From assembly GCA_019925095.2 (NCBI GenBank), contig CM034389.1, forward strand, positions 25,780,935 through 25,844,934: a stretch of DNA of 64,000 nucleotides. The letters are read 5' to 3'. The notes below the pieces were generated by a model, which had not been told where the DNA came from, ran no database searches, and saw only the letters and a program-made list of their open reading frames with translations. The stretch comes from Dendrolimus kikuchii. Taxonomy: Eukaryota; Arthropoda; Insecta; Lepidoptera; Lasiocampidae. Made by a program: the position numbers and the translations under genes. Below are positions 33,504-45,900 of this stretch, one piece after another (within the stretch, counting starts at the first letter, position 1; each line of letters begins with the position of its first letter).

Positions 33504-33993
33504 TGTTACAAGTTGGGCCACCTGCATACCTGTAGACAAAGCACATTTATTACCTGCCGCGGTGTTTGAGCTAGTAACTGTAAAACAGTTTTATGACTAT
33601 CTTCCTTTGTTTACTTTGTGTTTAAAATTTGTAATTAGAAAACAGCCTATTGTGTATTGTACTCATTTATGGCCGTTCGCAGGCATAATTACGCAGGTGT
33701 GCGGATTATGTTTTCTGGGCAATTGCGTCGACGCTTGCCAGGTAGACGTATTGCATCGGTGCATTATAAAGCAATGGCCCAATGGAGAGATCGTCAGTCT
33801 AGCGAGAACCACGATCAAGGCGAGACTTGTGTACATTCGATAACCTATCTTTGCGCGTTATTGAATCGCGCATTACGTTTGAACTGATTGTGTTCAGTTA
33901 TATTTGTACCTGTATTATACGTGTTTGTATAGTTGTAATAAATTATATAGTAATTCCAACGGCATTTTTAATTCGAGCCCCGCACTCGTAACA
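33504..33993 (+). mobile_element. Solo LTR, copy 1 (plus orientation)
   Basis: Begins TGTTACAAGTTGGGCCACC and ends CGCACTCGTAACA. It aligns along its length with the reverse complement of 35483-36022 (for example AACAGCCTATTGTGTATTGT, GCGCGTTATTGAAT, ATTATACGTGTTTGTATAGT). It is the most diverged of the three copies. A 158-codon frame beginning upstream and running into it is not a gene. Confidence 0.75.
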
Positions 33994-34179
33994 ATTTTCA
34001 TAGCTAGCTCATACCAGCATTCTGATTATGAGTGGCATCAAACGGAATTCTTTGAAGAATACCTTTACCGGTAGACCTCCGGAATTAACGTTCCGACTCT
34101 AAAAGGCGCAAATATGTGACCTCTTGATAAGATTCCATATTTGCACCGTTGACAGCTTCAGTTGTTGAAATAGTTGTAT

Positions 34180-34870
34180 TTAATTGAAATGAATCTCATT
34201 TTCATTAAATACTTATGATTTTTCTTTAAAGAGGTTCTCGATTCGTCGTGTAAATATGTATATTTTTTATGGATGTTCAGCCACAACTTTGCCTTTTCTA
34301 AACTGATTTTATTGCTAGCAAACTTTGGGTTCCGAAGATATAGCAGAAAATCCTTGGCTGAAATGTGAAATTTTTGCGGTTTTTCAGCCACAACTTTTTT
34401 GTTTCTGAACCGATTTTGGTCATTCTTTTTGCCTTCGATTTATTATAGTTTCAGAATAATCCCATATAAATTTCATTGGTATTAGATCTGGAGTTCCAAA
34501 GGTATAGCAATAAATCCATAAAATCAAGTAGAAAACGTTGTAGTGATTGACGTCTGTAACTTTTTGTGTTTCTGAACCAATTTCGATGATTTCTTTTCCG
34601 TTCCATTGATAGTAGTTTGGTATAAATTTCATAGTCATTGGACTTTGGGTTTCGAAGATGTACTTAGCAAAAAATTCTTTAAAATCGGCTAAAAATGTAT
34701 AGCTTCTAAGATATGTCATTCATAACTTTTTTGTTTCTAAACCGATTTTAATAATTCTTTTTGCATTAGATTAAGTAGAGCTTCAGACTAGTACTATAGG
34801 AATCTCATTGCTATTAGACGCTGGGTTCCGAAGATATTGCAGAAAATTACTCAAAATCAAATAGAAAATA
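34180..34870. repeat. Degenerate tandem repeat, ~167-bp unit
   Basis: Four units align: the ACAACTTT(T)...TTTCT(G/A)AACCGATTTT segment begins near 34281, 34388, 34555 and 34722, spaced about 107 (one shortened unit), 167 and 167 bp. Each unit also carries TTTCAT(T/A)G(G/T)...ATTAGA and GGGTTCCGAAGATAT(A/T)GC. Non-coding, satellite-like. Confidence 0.65.
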
Positions 34871-35219
34871 TATTAAAACAATTGTTAAGTTCATAAAAAT
34901 CCTAAAAGGAGTAGATACCTAATTAAGATAAATGATGTGTTGTACTACTAGGACTAGGAAAGCGTATATAACCACAAACATCACGACGCGTAAATTGAGT
35001 TATGAGATCTGTTGTATTTAGAAAACGTCGACGATCGGAGTTGAGATTCAAACGAAAATGCTGCCTGGTGACACCAGACGATAGGCGTAATCATTTAATT
35101 AAACAATTTTCATCAAGTACTTACACCAATCGGGCTTTTAACACAACGGACAAAAATGGGTTGCGAGACGCGGCCGAAGGTCGCGTAGGTGGATTTCTGT
35201 ATAACAAAACGCACGAGCC

Positions 35220-35357
35220 TTAAGAACAGACGAGCGTGCATGACAAGAGTTATGAATGTCAAAGAAGCAAGTGAGGTGTGTAAGAATGGGCCTAAATGAC
35301 GCTCTGTTGTCCGTGCCTACCCCGCAAGGGAACTGGCGTGAAGTTATGTATGTATGT
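35220..35357 (+). mobile_element. (TATG)n-tailed retroposon, copy 2
   Basis: 138 bp, more 5'-truncated than the 6036 copy, starting TTAAGAACAGACGAGCG. Flanked by the perfect 14-bp duplication AAAACGCACGAGCC (35206-35219 and 35358-35371). Confidence 0.85.
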
Positions 35358-35482
35358 AAAACGCACGAGCCTCGCCGCCGCAGCAGCCGGCGAGTGCCAG
35401 AACAAATTGATATACATTTATGTCTTAGCGATACTTCAATAATTTAAATTTGAAGGCACTTATTAGAGCTTCTTCAGTGTAT

Positions 35483-36022
35483 TGTTACGAGTTAGCGGCA
35501 CTTGAATTAAAATGCCATTAGAATTATTATAGAGTCTATTAGAACTATACAAACACGTATAACACAGGTAAAAATATAACCGAACACAACAAATCCAAAC
35601 GTAATGCAGAAGGTCGTAATTCAATAAAACGCGCAAAGTCCGTCTCTATTAGATTCCCGAATGTACACACGTCACGCCCGTATCATAGTTGTAGCTCAAC
35701 TGACCGCTCTCTCAATCAGGCCGTCGTTTTATACTTCACAAATGCAAACGTGCCCGCCCGGCAACGTCGACACAATTTCCTAGAATTAGTTTGTAATTGT
35801 AATCCGTAACACCTGGCTAATGATACTCCTGACCGAGTACAATAGGACAATAGGCTGTTCTCCACAATAACTAGAGACGTATGCCAATAAATCAGTGAAC
35901 AAAAGAACAAAAGAAGACGATCATAAAAGGATTACAATTAGTTCAAATGCCGACAGGTAATAAAATGTACTTTTACAGATCTGTACGTGGAATTTATCTT
36001 TGTCGGGGCCTAAGTTATAACA
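35483..36022 (-). mobile_element. Solo LTR, copy 2 (minus orientation)
   Basis: 540 bp. In its own orientation it starts TGTTATAACTTAGGCC and ends GCTAACTCGTAACA (TG...CA ends), flanked by GTAT on both sides (35479-35482 and 36023-36026). The 4-bp duplication fits a Ty3/Gypsy-like element. No internal region is present. Confidence 0.8.
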
Positions 36023-36154
36023 GTATTTACATAATTTACCTTCGAGCTGCGCTCAACGTTTTCAAAGTACGCTTCCGTTTCATCAACTATCGTTTCCGTA
36101 TCCGAGAAGCTACCTTATTACGGATAGATATGTAACTTAAAAGTGTAAAATAAA

Positions 36155-36460
36155 AATTTTCTAACTAATAAGAAATCAACTTTAAGCGTGACTAAAATGC
36201 AAAAAAATAAAATTTACACAAAAACAATTTGAAGTCGGTGCCAAGCAAAATATAAAAATTACCATATACATTGTCACAACAACAAAATATTGCAAAATGT
36301 AGTAAAATTACTATATACATTGTTACAACAACAAAACATTGTAAAATGTAGTATTTTTAATGTTTTACTCGGCACCGACTTCAAGGTGTTGTAGAAAATT
36401 TTATTTTTTGCTTTTCAGTCACTCTTGGAGTCGGTTCCTTTTTTGTTAGAATTTTTTTAT
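36155..36460. mobile_element. Foldback element with ~95-bp inverted ends
   Basis: The left arm (TTCTAACTAATAAGAAATCA ... TTTGAAGTCGGTGCCAAGC) pairs with the right arm (GCTCGGCACCGACTTCAA-type sequence through TTTTTTGTTAGAA). The centre holds a 49-bp tandem duplication (36255-36303 and 36304-36352). Non-coding. Confidence 0.75.
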
Positions 36461-37966
36461 AAAACTGTTTCAATAAAGAAAGAAACATAAAGTAATAAAT
36501 ACAGGCAGCTTTACTACTACTACATCAGCCTTAACAATTAATCATGGTTTAAAAAAGATACACTTATCAGATGCAAGTCCGTATCTTCCTTCACTCAAAT
36601 CAATTTTAGTTCAATACTAATGCTTTTATATCCATCTTACGAGCAAATGAAGTAAATACGTACTCGGCAACCTAATAACAGTTTTATAACCTTGTTTTCG
36701 TTCGTCCAGCCCGTCCCTCGTCATTGCGAAGGCACTCCTTTGTGTGCAAGCGGTTTGTATGAAGTATTCAAGATGAATGAATGTTCGTCGTGCAAGTTAT
36801 AATGTAGACTTTGTAGACTGACAATAAAAGTAATAGGCGTCATCCTGCATTCGCTGTCACGATCCGTTTCCCGCCAGAATTTTCCAGAATTCGTATTATT
36901 AGGCTTAGGTCATGTGTGTTTGCTGCCATGATTCGCTTCGTAATTTCATTAATGTCATAGCCAGATCTTTTTTTATAAATAATCATTAAAACACACTGTT
37001 TTATATTTTTCATGTTGTATATCACCAAGTTAAGCAAGTTATGCTTGTGTTATAGGTAATAATCATTGAGATATAACATGTCTAGAGAGAGCATTGCTAA
37101 CAAACAACATCGCCAAAAACGGCATCAAAAACGCGAAGCGTTGCTAAATTCACTCTGCGTTTTCGGGATATCAGGAAAAAAATATTACCCCATTTTTTAT
37201 AATTAAATATTTTTTTATGTAAGTGAAAAGTTTAAATGATCGTTATGATTTAATCGCTTTATGTGTTATAATTTAATATTACTCAAAGGTTTCAGTTTTT
37301 TTTTAAATAAAGTATTAGTAACAAAAGTTGTGTGTCTTGGAACGAACCATAAAAAAATACATGCACAAATAAATTCATAACACATTCATAGCACATGTAG
37401 TAATTTTAATTCGCAATAAAATGTCTGTACAGATATTAGTACATATCTATAAGTCTGTTAATTACCAATACTAATGTAATAATTCTAAAAAAACTATTCA
37501 TAATGGCAAATTATTTTTGTGTTACACATCATGTTCACGAAGGTTATTAGATGACTATATATAACCCAAAGATTATCCTGCGCTAAAAGTCAGTGAAATC
37601 ATTTGTAATAGTAGACTTGGAACGATTCGATAGGTTGGTTCATATTGGGTAGTAGGCTTTATGTATAATCCAAAGTTTATATCAGTAGTAGGAACTACGG
37701 GGTAGGTACACGGGATAGTTTAATGCAGGGACTTAAGAGCAACTAAACCACTTGAACAGGCTATTATAGAAATGAAAATATTCATATCCAAAAGTTTTTA
37801 TTCAAACTAGTTCAGTTTGATTATTTTCTGAACTAAAATTTGTTTTTTATCATATTAATATATTAAATTATTTCTTTATTAGGAATTAATGGAAATGCAG
37901 CTAACAGAATATAGACAAAATTAATAACTTAATTATGACAATAAAAAGTTATCTATAATATTACTA
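36461..37966. other. No gene seen
   Basis: AT-rich. A short family B SINE 3' piece (CACCAAGTTAAGCAAGTTAT) lies at about 37022-37060. Nothing else was recognised. Confidence 0.45.
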
Positions 37967-38168
37967 GCGACCTGACGCGGATTCACCCGTGGCCTGTCCC
38001 GCTCCCGTGGTATAAAGCGTCATGTTATATAGCCTATGACACTCCCTGTTAACGGAGCTTTCCAACAGTTAAAGAATTTTTAAAATCGGTTTAGTAGATC
38101 CCGAGATTACCCCCTACAACGTCACAAACTTACAAACTTTACCTCTTTATAATATTAGTACAGATAAC
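37967..38168 (-). mobile_element. Non-autonomous Helitron-like element, reverse
   Basis: On the minus strand it begins CTGTACTAATATTATAAAGA and ends GCGTCAGGTCGCTAGT, i.e. CTAG followed by T, with an AAACCGATTTTAAAAATTCT segment inside, as in common lepidopteran non-autonomous Helitrons. Related to 4292-4640. Confidence 0.6.
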
Positions 38169-39034
38169 TCCGACCGAAGCATCTGCTTTAAACGATATTC
38201 AATTTTTTTACATCCTCTGACGATAATTGCAGCACGCATTCTGTCAATTCTATGTCAAACGTCATAAGGTTACATTAAAAAGTTTTGATTGTCCAAAGCG
38301 CTAAGGTTAGATTAGAAATAATTTTATATGATGGTTAAGTATTCTTAAATTTTCTAATTATCCTTCACACAACTTACATCTTATCGGTCACGATCATATA
38401 TAATTATTTTAGGTACTTTATTTCAATACAATTGTGCCGTTGATAAGAAAATATAAAAAACATAGTGTAAAAATATCTCCGAAAATGATTCAAAATACTT
38501 CCTTTCAAAATCCATCTCTTTGTCCAACAATATGCTACAATTGGATCTGTAGGAAGTCTAAAACGTAATATAAACTAGTTTAAGAAAACCGGACACACAG
38601 ACATTACATGTCTGTTTTCTATAGATTTTTTCAATTATTCATATTTCATAAATAAATAAAAAAATCGTAACAAAAGTCCCCAAATTTTGGAAAATAAGTC
38701 ACACTTCTCACCTGACAACATCAATCAATTCGATAACCTTGAAAATGTCGAAATTAAATTTCACGTTTTTACAAAGAAATCATGAGAAAAGTGTTAAGTT
38801 TTCCGATTAAATGACATCTTATCCTTATCCATTCCTGTTTAAAAATAGTTCCGACACATTTAAATAGCGCAGGCCGGCATAATTAATTTTTTTGCGAGAG
38901 CTCTAACCAGTAAAGTAATCGAAACGACACTAACAGGCGTGGGAAGCCACTGAAGCCAGTGCACCAAAATTGGTGCACTGTTTTTGGGCCGTTTTTGTGC
39001 AATTGATGCGTGATCTAGACGTTTATATGATCTA
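38169..39034. other. No gene seen
   Basis: AT-rich intergenic sequence, no domain. Confidence 0.45.
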
Positions 39035-39200
39035 AGGTAATAATATACAACGGACGACTCTGGGGCTTATTCCAAGACACCCAAATCACAGCAAATAACG
39101 GAAACTCATATACGAAATTTAAAATGCCATGAAACCAGCCGGAACTTTTTCGTTCCAGTGAGCGAGGCCGGTAAAGGATTAACCCATTCAACCATAGAGG
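39035..39200 (-). repeat. Family B SINE
   Basis: Reverse copy with AATATACAACGGACGACTCT, CAAGACACCCAAATCACAGC, and the A-box region CCCATTCAACCATAGAGGC. Moderately diverged. Confidence 0.7.
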
Positions 39201-39214
39201 CGAGACCGTACCAT

Positions 39215-39425
39215 AGAGAGAGAGTCAACCATAGACTACGACACATGATTATAATATTAGCCCAGATGCAGATTGGGGATTTTGACATATCGGTTATATC
39301 GACGTATACGTTTGATAATGAAGTTTTTCTTCTCTGACACCCAAGTGGTGGAGGTGTGAAAACTTTCTGGTATAATGCTTCCCGGTCAGGATTCGAAGCC
39401 ACCAACATTTTGCCAAAGACTAAGT
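39215..39425 (-). repeat. SINE-like repeat (family C)
   Basis: Shares ATTGGGGATTTTGACATATC, GGTTATATCGACGT and GCTTCCCGGTCAGGATTCGA with 57486-57690. On the minus strand the last part reads GGCTTCGAATCCTGACC, a B-box-like motif, suggesting a second tRNA-related SINE. It directly abuts the family B copy. Confidence 0.55.
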
Positions 39426-39944
39426 GTAATAGAAGAGTTTGGTCAGTAATTTATAGAGTTTGTTTTATCGTCCCTACCTACTGCCACTCGGGTTTAAAAA
39501 TTCGATTGTATTTGATAGTCCCAATAATATATTAACTTGAAAACTATATAACATCACGGAACAAGCCAGAGACTATGTCGGTAATTTATCAGGAACCTTT
39601 TAGAAAATATTTTTTTAATGACACGAAAAAGTTGAAATGTTTGGTAAAAAACACAACGGAATATTTTCAGTACATAAGTATTTTCTTTAGACAATAACTA
39701 ATATTCTATTTAAAAATCAGATGTAACCTAACATAAAAGATTGACTCAGCGTCTACCCAGAAAGGCCAGTAAGCCTGGCATTGAAAATTGTATTTGCAGT
39801 GACTCATTTCCCACTCTGGATCTAATTAATCGTCAAAGCATATAAGCACAGTATGCCAACTTCTTTGTTAATATTTACTATGACTATGGCTGTACAGTGT
39901 AAACTTATTTTTTTATAATAAATAGATTCGCGTTTCATCGACAT

Positions 39945-40440
39945 TGCGCCTGATGTCAGGTGGAAATGCAGTCTAAGGCGGAGCACGCTTATCGAGAAGA
40001 CACCTGTTCACGCGAGACTTGAAAACATCTAGATTTTATTTTTCAGGAAAGATACAGTAAAGAGTTCCACTCTTCATCGGTACTTATGATAAAAGTGGAA
40101 GCATAGCATTTTGTCCACTTTGTTGATATTTCCACCATATATCGGTGGCTTGACTACGTATGTCTGCTTGTCCGGTGGTAAAGAGGTGAAATAGGAATTA
40201 ATTCGTGCAATTCCGTGGCACACTCGCCGATGTGTGTCCTATAGAATACCGACAAACTAACGACTTTCTTTCGATGATCTAGACTAGTCTAGAATAGTCG
40301 GTTATTGCCTATCAGCTTTCTAGCTCTTTCCTCAATTGACTCGAGTGTCTCGAGCTGATATTTGGCTGAGCCATCCCAAAGATGAGAGCAGTACTCCATG
40401 CACACGATCAAAAAATAATTCATTTAAGATTAGGTACTTG
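39945..40440. repeat. Probable old LINE fragment
   Basis: GCCTGATGTCAGGTGGAAAT and AATGCAGTCTAAGGCGGA open a stretch with many short, broken frames, of a kind common in Lepidoptera as degraded LINE 3' ends. No intact motif remains and the class is uncertain. Confidence 0.3.
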
Positions 40441-40841
40441 ACACCTTTAATATCGTCATACACGTCAGTTTGTTTATAAGGCTCTGTATTTATGTACATT
40501 TGTCACAGACTTTCTTCTTAAAATGTACCACCTGGGATTATATGCATGAAGGTCTATTCTTTACGTTATTGAACGAAGGTGAAAAAATTAACGATTAGGG
40601 TTGGCTACCATGCATCTAGCTTGTAAAGTTTTGTATTTTTATTTTGAACAAATAACTTCATTTAACGGTTTCAAGTTCCTGGTATCCGACAGAGAGTAAT
40701 TGCCAGTTGAGCAGGAGATCGTGTTCAGTAAACATAATTTAAGCCACCCTTCAGCCCGATGAAGGAACGTGGAGGAACAAAATACGTGCTGCAAACTTGG
40801 GGAACCCCAACACCAGCATTGAATTACAAATTAAATGGTTT

Positions 40842-40930
40842 TTACTTTTTTATTGCGCAGCTGCCAAACAAGCCGAAGGCCCAGCTAATGGAAAGTGGTT
40901 ACCGTTAGCTATAGGCGTTTGTACATCTAA
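40842..40930 (-). repeat. Degenerate family A fragment
   Basis: TTTTTATTGCGCAGCTGCC, GGCCCAGCTAATGGAAAGTG and GTTACCGTTAGCTATAGGCG follow the family A 3' end with substitutions. Confidence 0.55.
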
Positions 40931-42827
40931 CTAAGCTCTCGAACTATTAGCGCCCTCGCAAGCTTGTGTGGCAAACTATATCGTGCCTAAATAGGCCACA
41001 GTCACTTCTCGTGTAACAATCTACTATTACCGTTCTTGTTTGGTTTCATTTTAGACACACTAGACTAAAGCGTAAAAGCATCATGATGACGATCTTCTAT
41101 GACTTAAATCAAGAACAAAGTGATACAATAAAGATGTTGATTCATAACAATTGAGATTATTAAACGCATTGAAAGAGGTGAAAGAATATCTGACAAATAA
41201 TCACTCGGTCAATGCGTGTTGAGCTTAGGATTGTGTGCTAACGCTAGCGAATTTTGCAAGTGCCTTCGGTTTCATTTTTATTAATTCTGAACGCTCTTTG
41301 AATAATAAATCGGTCGTAGACTCAAGTTTTAACAATATATGCATGTATATAAAATTATACATGTCATGTATTTAAATCTTGTTTATTATAACTCAATAAA
41401 TATTGTATTGAAAATAACTAAACCGGCCTTGGTACGCAAATATTTAACTCCATTTAGCAAATACCACTAATTTATTTCTCTTACAATTATGATCTGCTGG
41501 CTATTATAAAATTATTATTTAAACTTGTAATAGCTAAAGTTGCTAAAGGAAAACGTCATCCAAAAGAAAGTCATCAATAGCCTATGCATAAATGTCGCGC
41601 GTGTCTGCTTAAAAAGATCAGTGTGGAAACATTTGAGGGGTTATTTTTACGCACAAAACATACATGTGACTCTTAAGTAAGTATATTCATGAATGTATAC
41701 CTATATCCATGGGTATAATAGATAATACACTATGGATAGAAGACCTTTTGGCTACGGAGTGTGTTTTATTAAATCATGAGATGACGTTCAATTTTTAACA
41801 AATAAAAAATGCGATTTACGTCATTATTCAAGTTTAATTTAAAAGAGTTCTTAATATTGATTGTATCAGTTATGTTTTTTTTCATAGGAGCATTCTTATT
41901 TATTCAACAGTTCTTCGCTTGAGATTCTCTAACTTATAGTGGATCACAAGCCTATTATGATTTAATACTAAAATACAGCTTATTAATAGCAATGTTTTAC
42001 AAAGTAAATATTTTTCATAAAAATGGAGTGTTACGATCCTAGACGTGAAGTAAGACACTTGAATAAATATAACTTCGATCTTAAAACTATTTATAGTCTA
42101 TCATATTTTATACAGTTGTACAAGTCTCTCTTAACAGATTTCAAAAACTTGTGTATTTTTTATATTTGAATTCCAGCCAATGGGAATATCAATGGGAGCA
42201 AGTTTCACATCTCTGGTTGGTTAGTTTCATCGTTACGTCGTGGTTACCACAGCTATATAGGTGTTGATTAAAAATAATAAATTCTCAAAATATGCTCTGT
42301 GTATAAAAATGTATAAGGAATGTAATTACGTCGCTATTTCTGCAAATAAAGTCTTTCTTTCTTTCTTTCTTAAAACCATAACAAAAGTAGGTTATTCAAC
42401 AATTGACAAATTAAATTTATTTAAAGAAATGAAGGAATGCAAGTGCATAGTTATATATTTAATTTATTTTATGACTAGTAATTATTAATATGAATGAATA
42501 TTATACTTAGAGCATAGATAAAAAGATGTAACTATGTTTTTCTTAAAATAGCACATGTTGTCAAACTAGGGTCTCCAGATTAAATTTACGAAGATTCCCA
42601 TGCTGCCAAAAAGTCACAAAAATTATACTATTTTAGAAACTTGTCCCCATCCGTATAATTGGAAAAAAAATCGGACAAGTGTGTGTCGTCCCAATCGCAA
42701 AATATTTTCCCACATTGGGAACCAAACTTCCTAATCTGTGTCAAACGTCAAAAGTCAAACAAATGCTAAAAGATTTTTCTTTTGTTAAGAGAGAACTACG
42801 TATTATTAGTATTCTTCTTCCATGATA
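40931..42827. other. No gene seen
   Basis: AT-rich. A LINE-type tail, GCAAATAAAGTC followed by (TTTC)n, lies at 42345-42372. No domain was recognised. Confidence 0.45.
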
Positions 42828-43108
42828 TAGAACGGAAAAATAATGCAATTTCCTGCGGCTGGGCGACCTGTAGTGGAGGCGATAAAACATCCCACATCGA
42901 GGTGGTAGGGTATTTGCCCATCTGAATGGCTATCACCCCTGGTCTAGAGTATGCCGCCACAACAACAAGTGGCCAGGTTCCAGACTCCTTTGTAAAGAGC
43001 GGCAGCACATTAGTAGCGCCTTAGGTGTTACAAATCTCCATAGGCGACGGTAACCGCTTTCCATTAATTAGGTGAGCCGTCTGCCTATCTGCTGAACTAG
43101 TGTAATAA
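42828..43108 (+). repeat. Family A repeat, diverged
   Basis: GAACGGAAAAATAATGCAAT, TTTCCTGCGGCTGGGCGACC, GGTCTAGAGTATGCCGCC, GTAACCGCTTTCCATTAA; a few indels. Ends near TGTAATAAAAATAAA. Confidence 0.75.
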
Positions 43109-44462
43109 AAATAAAAAAGGGATTACTAAACATAATATTTAAAATAATCATAATTTGTACTGTATAGATTTCAATGTTTTATAAACGAAATATTTAAAAA
43201 AAAATTGCATCTAATAATTTGTACTTACACTTATAAGAATAAAATATGCTTATAACTCTAGGTATTAAATAAACTTAGGTTAAATTTTCTTCGACGCGTG
43301 ACTTTCTAATGTAGTATTAGCTATTTTGATTAAAAATAAATAAATTAAACAATGATACATAAATTTTAGATGCATCAGAAATCACAACTGGTGACCTAAA
43401 ATATTCATATGAATTAAAACAGGGTTTTCTAGAATCATTTCTATGCATGTATATTGTTTATTTTAATACAAAGCATAATTCACGGAATATAACGTAGTTT
43501 GAGGTCACCGTAAAGGTAATAAACTAGGCTCGGAAAGTAAAAATGTACTTAGGTAGCGCAAAATTGTCATTTATAACACGAATGGCCTTCACAGGTTTTC
43601 CGAGTTGGTGTATTAAACTTGTTCAACTCACATGTATGTATAATGTTACGTGTGTGCTCCACAACAAGTCACTGAGTACTGAACACAGACTACTAGATAC
43701 TACGCACTGAACCATACTGAACCAACTGAATTGAGTGAGCAAGTGACTATAATGAAATAAGTTATGTATTGAATGAGGAACGCATTTGCAAAGAGTGAAG
43801 ACCACTGACTGACCAACGCTGTTAGGGCCTGTCTACACGATGTATTTTTTTACGCTCTGCGCGTTTGTAATACACGTGTTTACAATGACGTAAATGTCTA
43901 AAAAGCATATTGCGTTTTATTTTTAAAATAAAAGTAGTAATGCAGTCAAGTGTTAAGCTGGTACCGTCAGGGCCGGCTTTACCCGGCGGTGCAAGAGCGG
44001 CCCCCGGGCGCAGAGACTAGGGCTTACTTGGGTGTTCCGGGCGTAAACAGACGACCTACAAATACTTATCTTGCATAATCTGCTAGCTTTGAAAATTACT
44101 TAAAATCATCTCTACTTGATTACTGAAAACATAATCAATCGCAAACATATTGAGGTTGATTCTTGAACCCCTGCGCCAAAAATCGTAGATTGCCCTGGAT
44201 AGCGTAAATACAAAAAAGCGACCATAGCGTAATATATATCGATGTATCTTTTGTATGATTCCAAGCACATATTAATGAATTGGTGGATGTGTGTAAAGAT
44301 ATTGACTGAAGCCGGGTTTGCATATCTTCATCCAATCTTTTATCTTATGATTGGTGGAAAATGTATAGTACTTGTATAGTATTTATGTCAATTTTAATGG
44401 GTAGTATTCTTCTTTCATGACAGTAGGAAGGCAAATCAATAGATAGTAAGACAAGATCCTTC
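43109..44462. other. No gene seen
   Basis: AT-rich. GGGCCGGCTTTACCCGGCGG at about 43972 is a likely end of a DNA-transposon remnant, but no partner end was found. Confidence 0.4.
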
Positions 44463-44752
44463 GTGCACGAACGGAGAAATAATACAAATTCCTACGGCCG
44501 GGCGGCTTGTCGTAAGAGGCGACAAAACAACCCACAGCCAGGTGGTTTGCCCGATTGGATGGTTACCACTGCTGGTCTAGAGTATGCCGCCATAACAACT
44601 TTGAGTTGTGTTCCGGCATCAGTGGACAGTTTGCCTTCAAGGTCGGCAGCACATTGGTAGCACCTCTGGTATTGCTAATGTCCACAGGAGGCGGTAACCA
44701 CTTTCCATCACAGTTGCGCCGTCAGCCTGTCTGTTGTGCTTCAGCAATAAAA
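44463..44752 (+). repeat. Family A repeat, diverged
   Basis: GTGCACGAACGGAGAAATAA start, CGTAAGAGGCGACAAAACAA, GTAACCACTTTCCATCACAG, ends TTCAGCAATAAAAAAAG. Confidence 0.8.
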
Positions 44753-45003
44753 AAAGTATAGGAACTGACTGTAAATATTATTTCAAGCTCGTCAGCGCAC
44801 ATTAATTGCGTCGTTAAAAAACGCCGTGTATAAACGCCTTTATTTGTACTATTTGAAAGGATTATTGTGTGACCGCAATATTTTGTTTTGTCTATCCACT
44901 TATCAATTTTGTTTTGATTGAATAATGTAAACGAACTCAAAAGTTCGGACGATCTTTTAAGTTGTATAGCTTATTTTTATTTGAAAATATATCTATAGAT
45001 AAA

Positions 45004-45762
45004 GATCCCAGTCACCCTAGACTTACGTGATTTTAGGAAAGATGAAATTTTTAGGATCGGTAGTTTAATATAAACTTAGAAAGGAATGGATACTCGCTAA
45101 GCTGAAAGCGGGGCCGTTTTTCAGGTAGCAGCTATCAAAGGTGGAAAATAACCATGGGAAGATGTTTGGCCCGTCAGATTTGTCTGGCTCATTGGAACAT
45201 ATTCTAAAATATTATACTTTTTTACTATTATTATAAAGTTCAGCCTTTCTAAAATGACGTAAGTTCCCTTTTTTTAAGTGTCTGTCAAAAGTTAAGGCCC
45301 ACAGGAAGTGTCTGGCAACTGTATATCTTCGTTTATAACAATATCATATATGACATATTAAAAACACACACACCTTCCATGATCAAATTGATCGTGTACT
45401 AGCAGAAGGTGATGTCAGAACCCTTAAGAACAGACGAGCTTGCATGACAAGAGTTATGAATGTCAAAGAGGCAAGTGAGGTGTGTAAGAATAAGCCTAAA
45501 TGGCACTCTGTTGTTCGTGCCTACCCCGCAAGGGAACTGGCGTGAAGTTATGTATGTATGTATGTATGTACATATTAAAAACTAGCCTTGTCACTTTGAC
45601 GTAAGTTAGCATGGTTATTTTCCATCTTTGATAGCTGCTACCTGAAAAACGGCCCCGCTTTCAGCTTAGCGAGTATCCATTCCTTTCTAAGTTTATGTTA
45701 AACTGCCGATACTGAAAATTTCATCTTTCCTAAAATCACGTAAGTCTGGGGTGACTGGGATC
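45004..45762. mobile_element. Foldback DNA element with ~153-bp inverted ends
   Basis: The left arm 45004-45156 (GATCCCAGTCACCCTAGACT ... GGTGGAAAATAACCATG) is complementary to the right arm 45610-45762 with few mismatches. The interior is non-coding and contains the retroposon at 45366-45569. No target duplication was resolved. Confidence 0.8.
45366..45569 (+). mobile_element. (TATG)n-tailed retroposon, copy 3, nested
   Basis: 204 bp inserted into the foldback element, with the perfect 13-bp duplication ACATATTAAAAAC (45353-45365 and 45570-45582). It is close to the 6036 copy and starts within a few bases of the same point. Confidence 0.85.
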
Positions 45763-45807
45763 TCAATCTAATAGGTTATGCTATAAACTTTACATAGATT
45801 GACATTA

Positions 45808-45900
45808 CTGTATTCATATTGAGTTCAAGTGAGTTTGTAGGCTTCTTTATGAACCTTTATGAAGCCTACAAAGTCACTCTAACTCAATATAAATAAGACC
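45808..45900. mobile_element. Palindromic MITE, copy 2
   Basis: ATTCATATTGAGTTCAAGTG with GTTTGTAGGCTTC pairs with GAAGCCTACAAA, CACTCTAACTCAATATAAAT and AAGACC. It has the same layout as 6351-6441, but the centre has diverged. Confidence 0.7.

Noticed and set aside
33367..33843. 158-codon frame
   Set aside because: Most of it lies in a solo LTR that aligns with 35483-36022 and 60260-60781; the other copies do not keep the frame.
43972..44040. Terminal sequence of a DNA transposon (GGGCCGGCTTTACC)
   Set aside because: No partner inverted end or target duplication could be found nearby.
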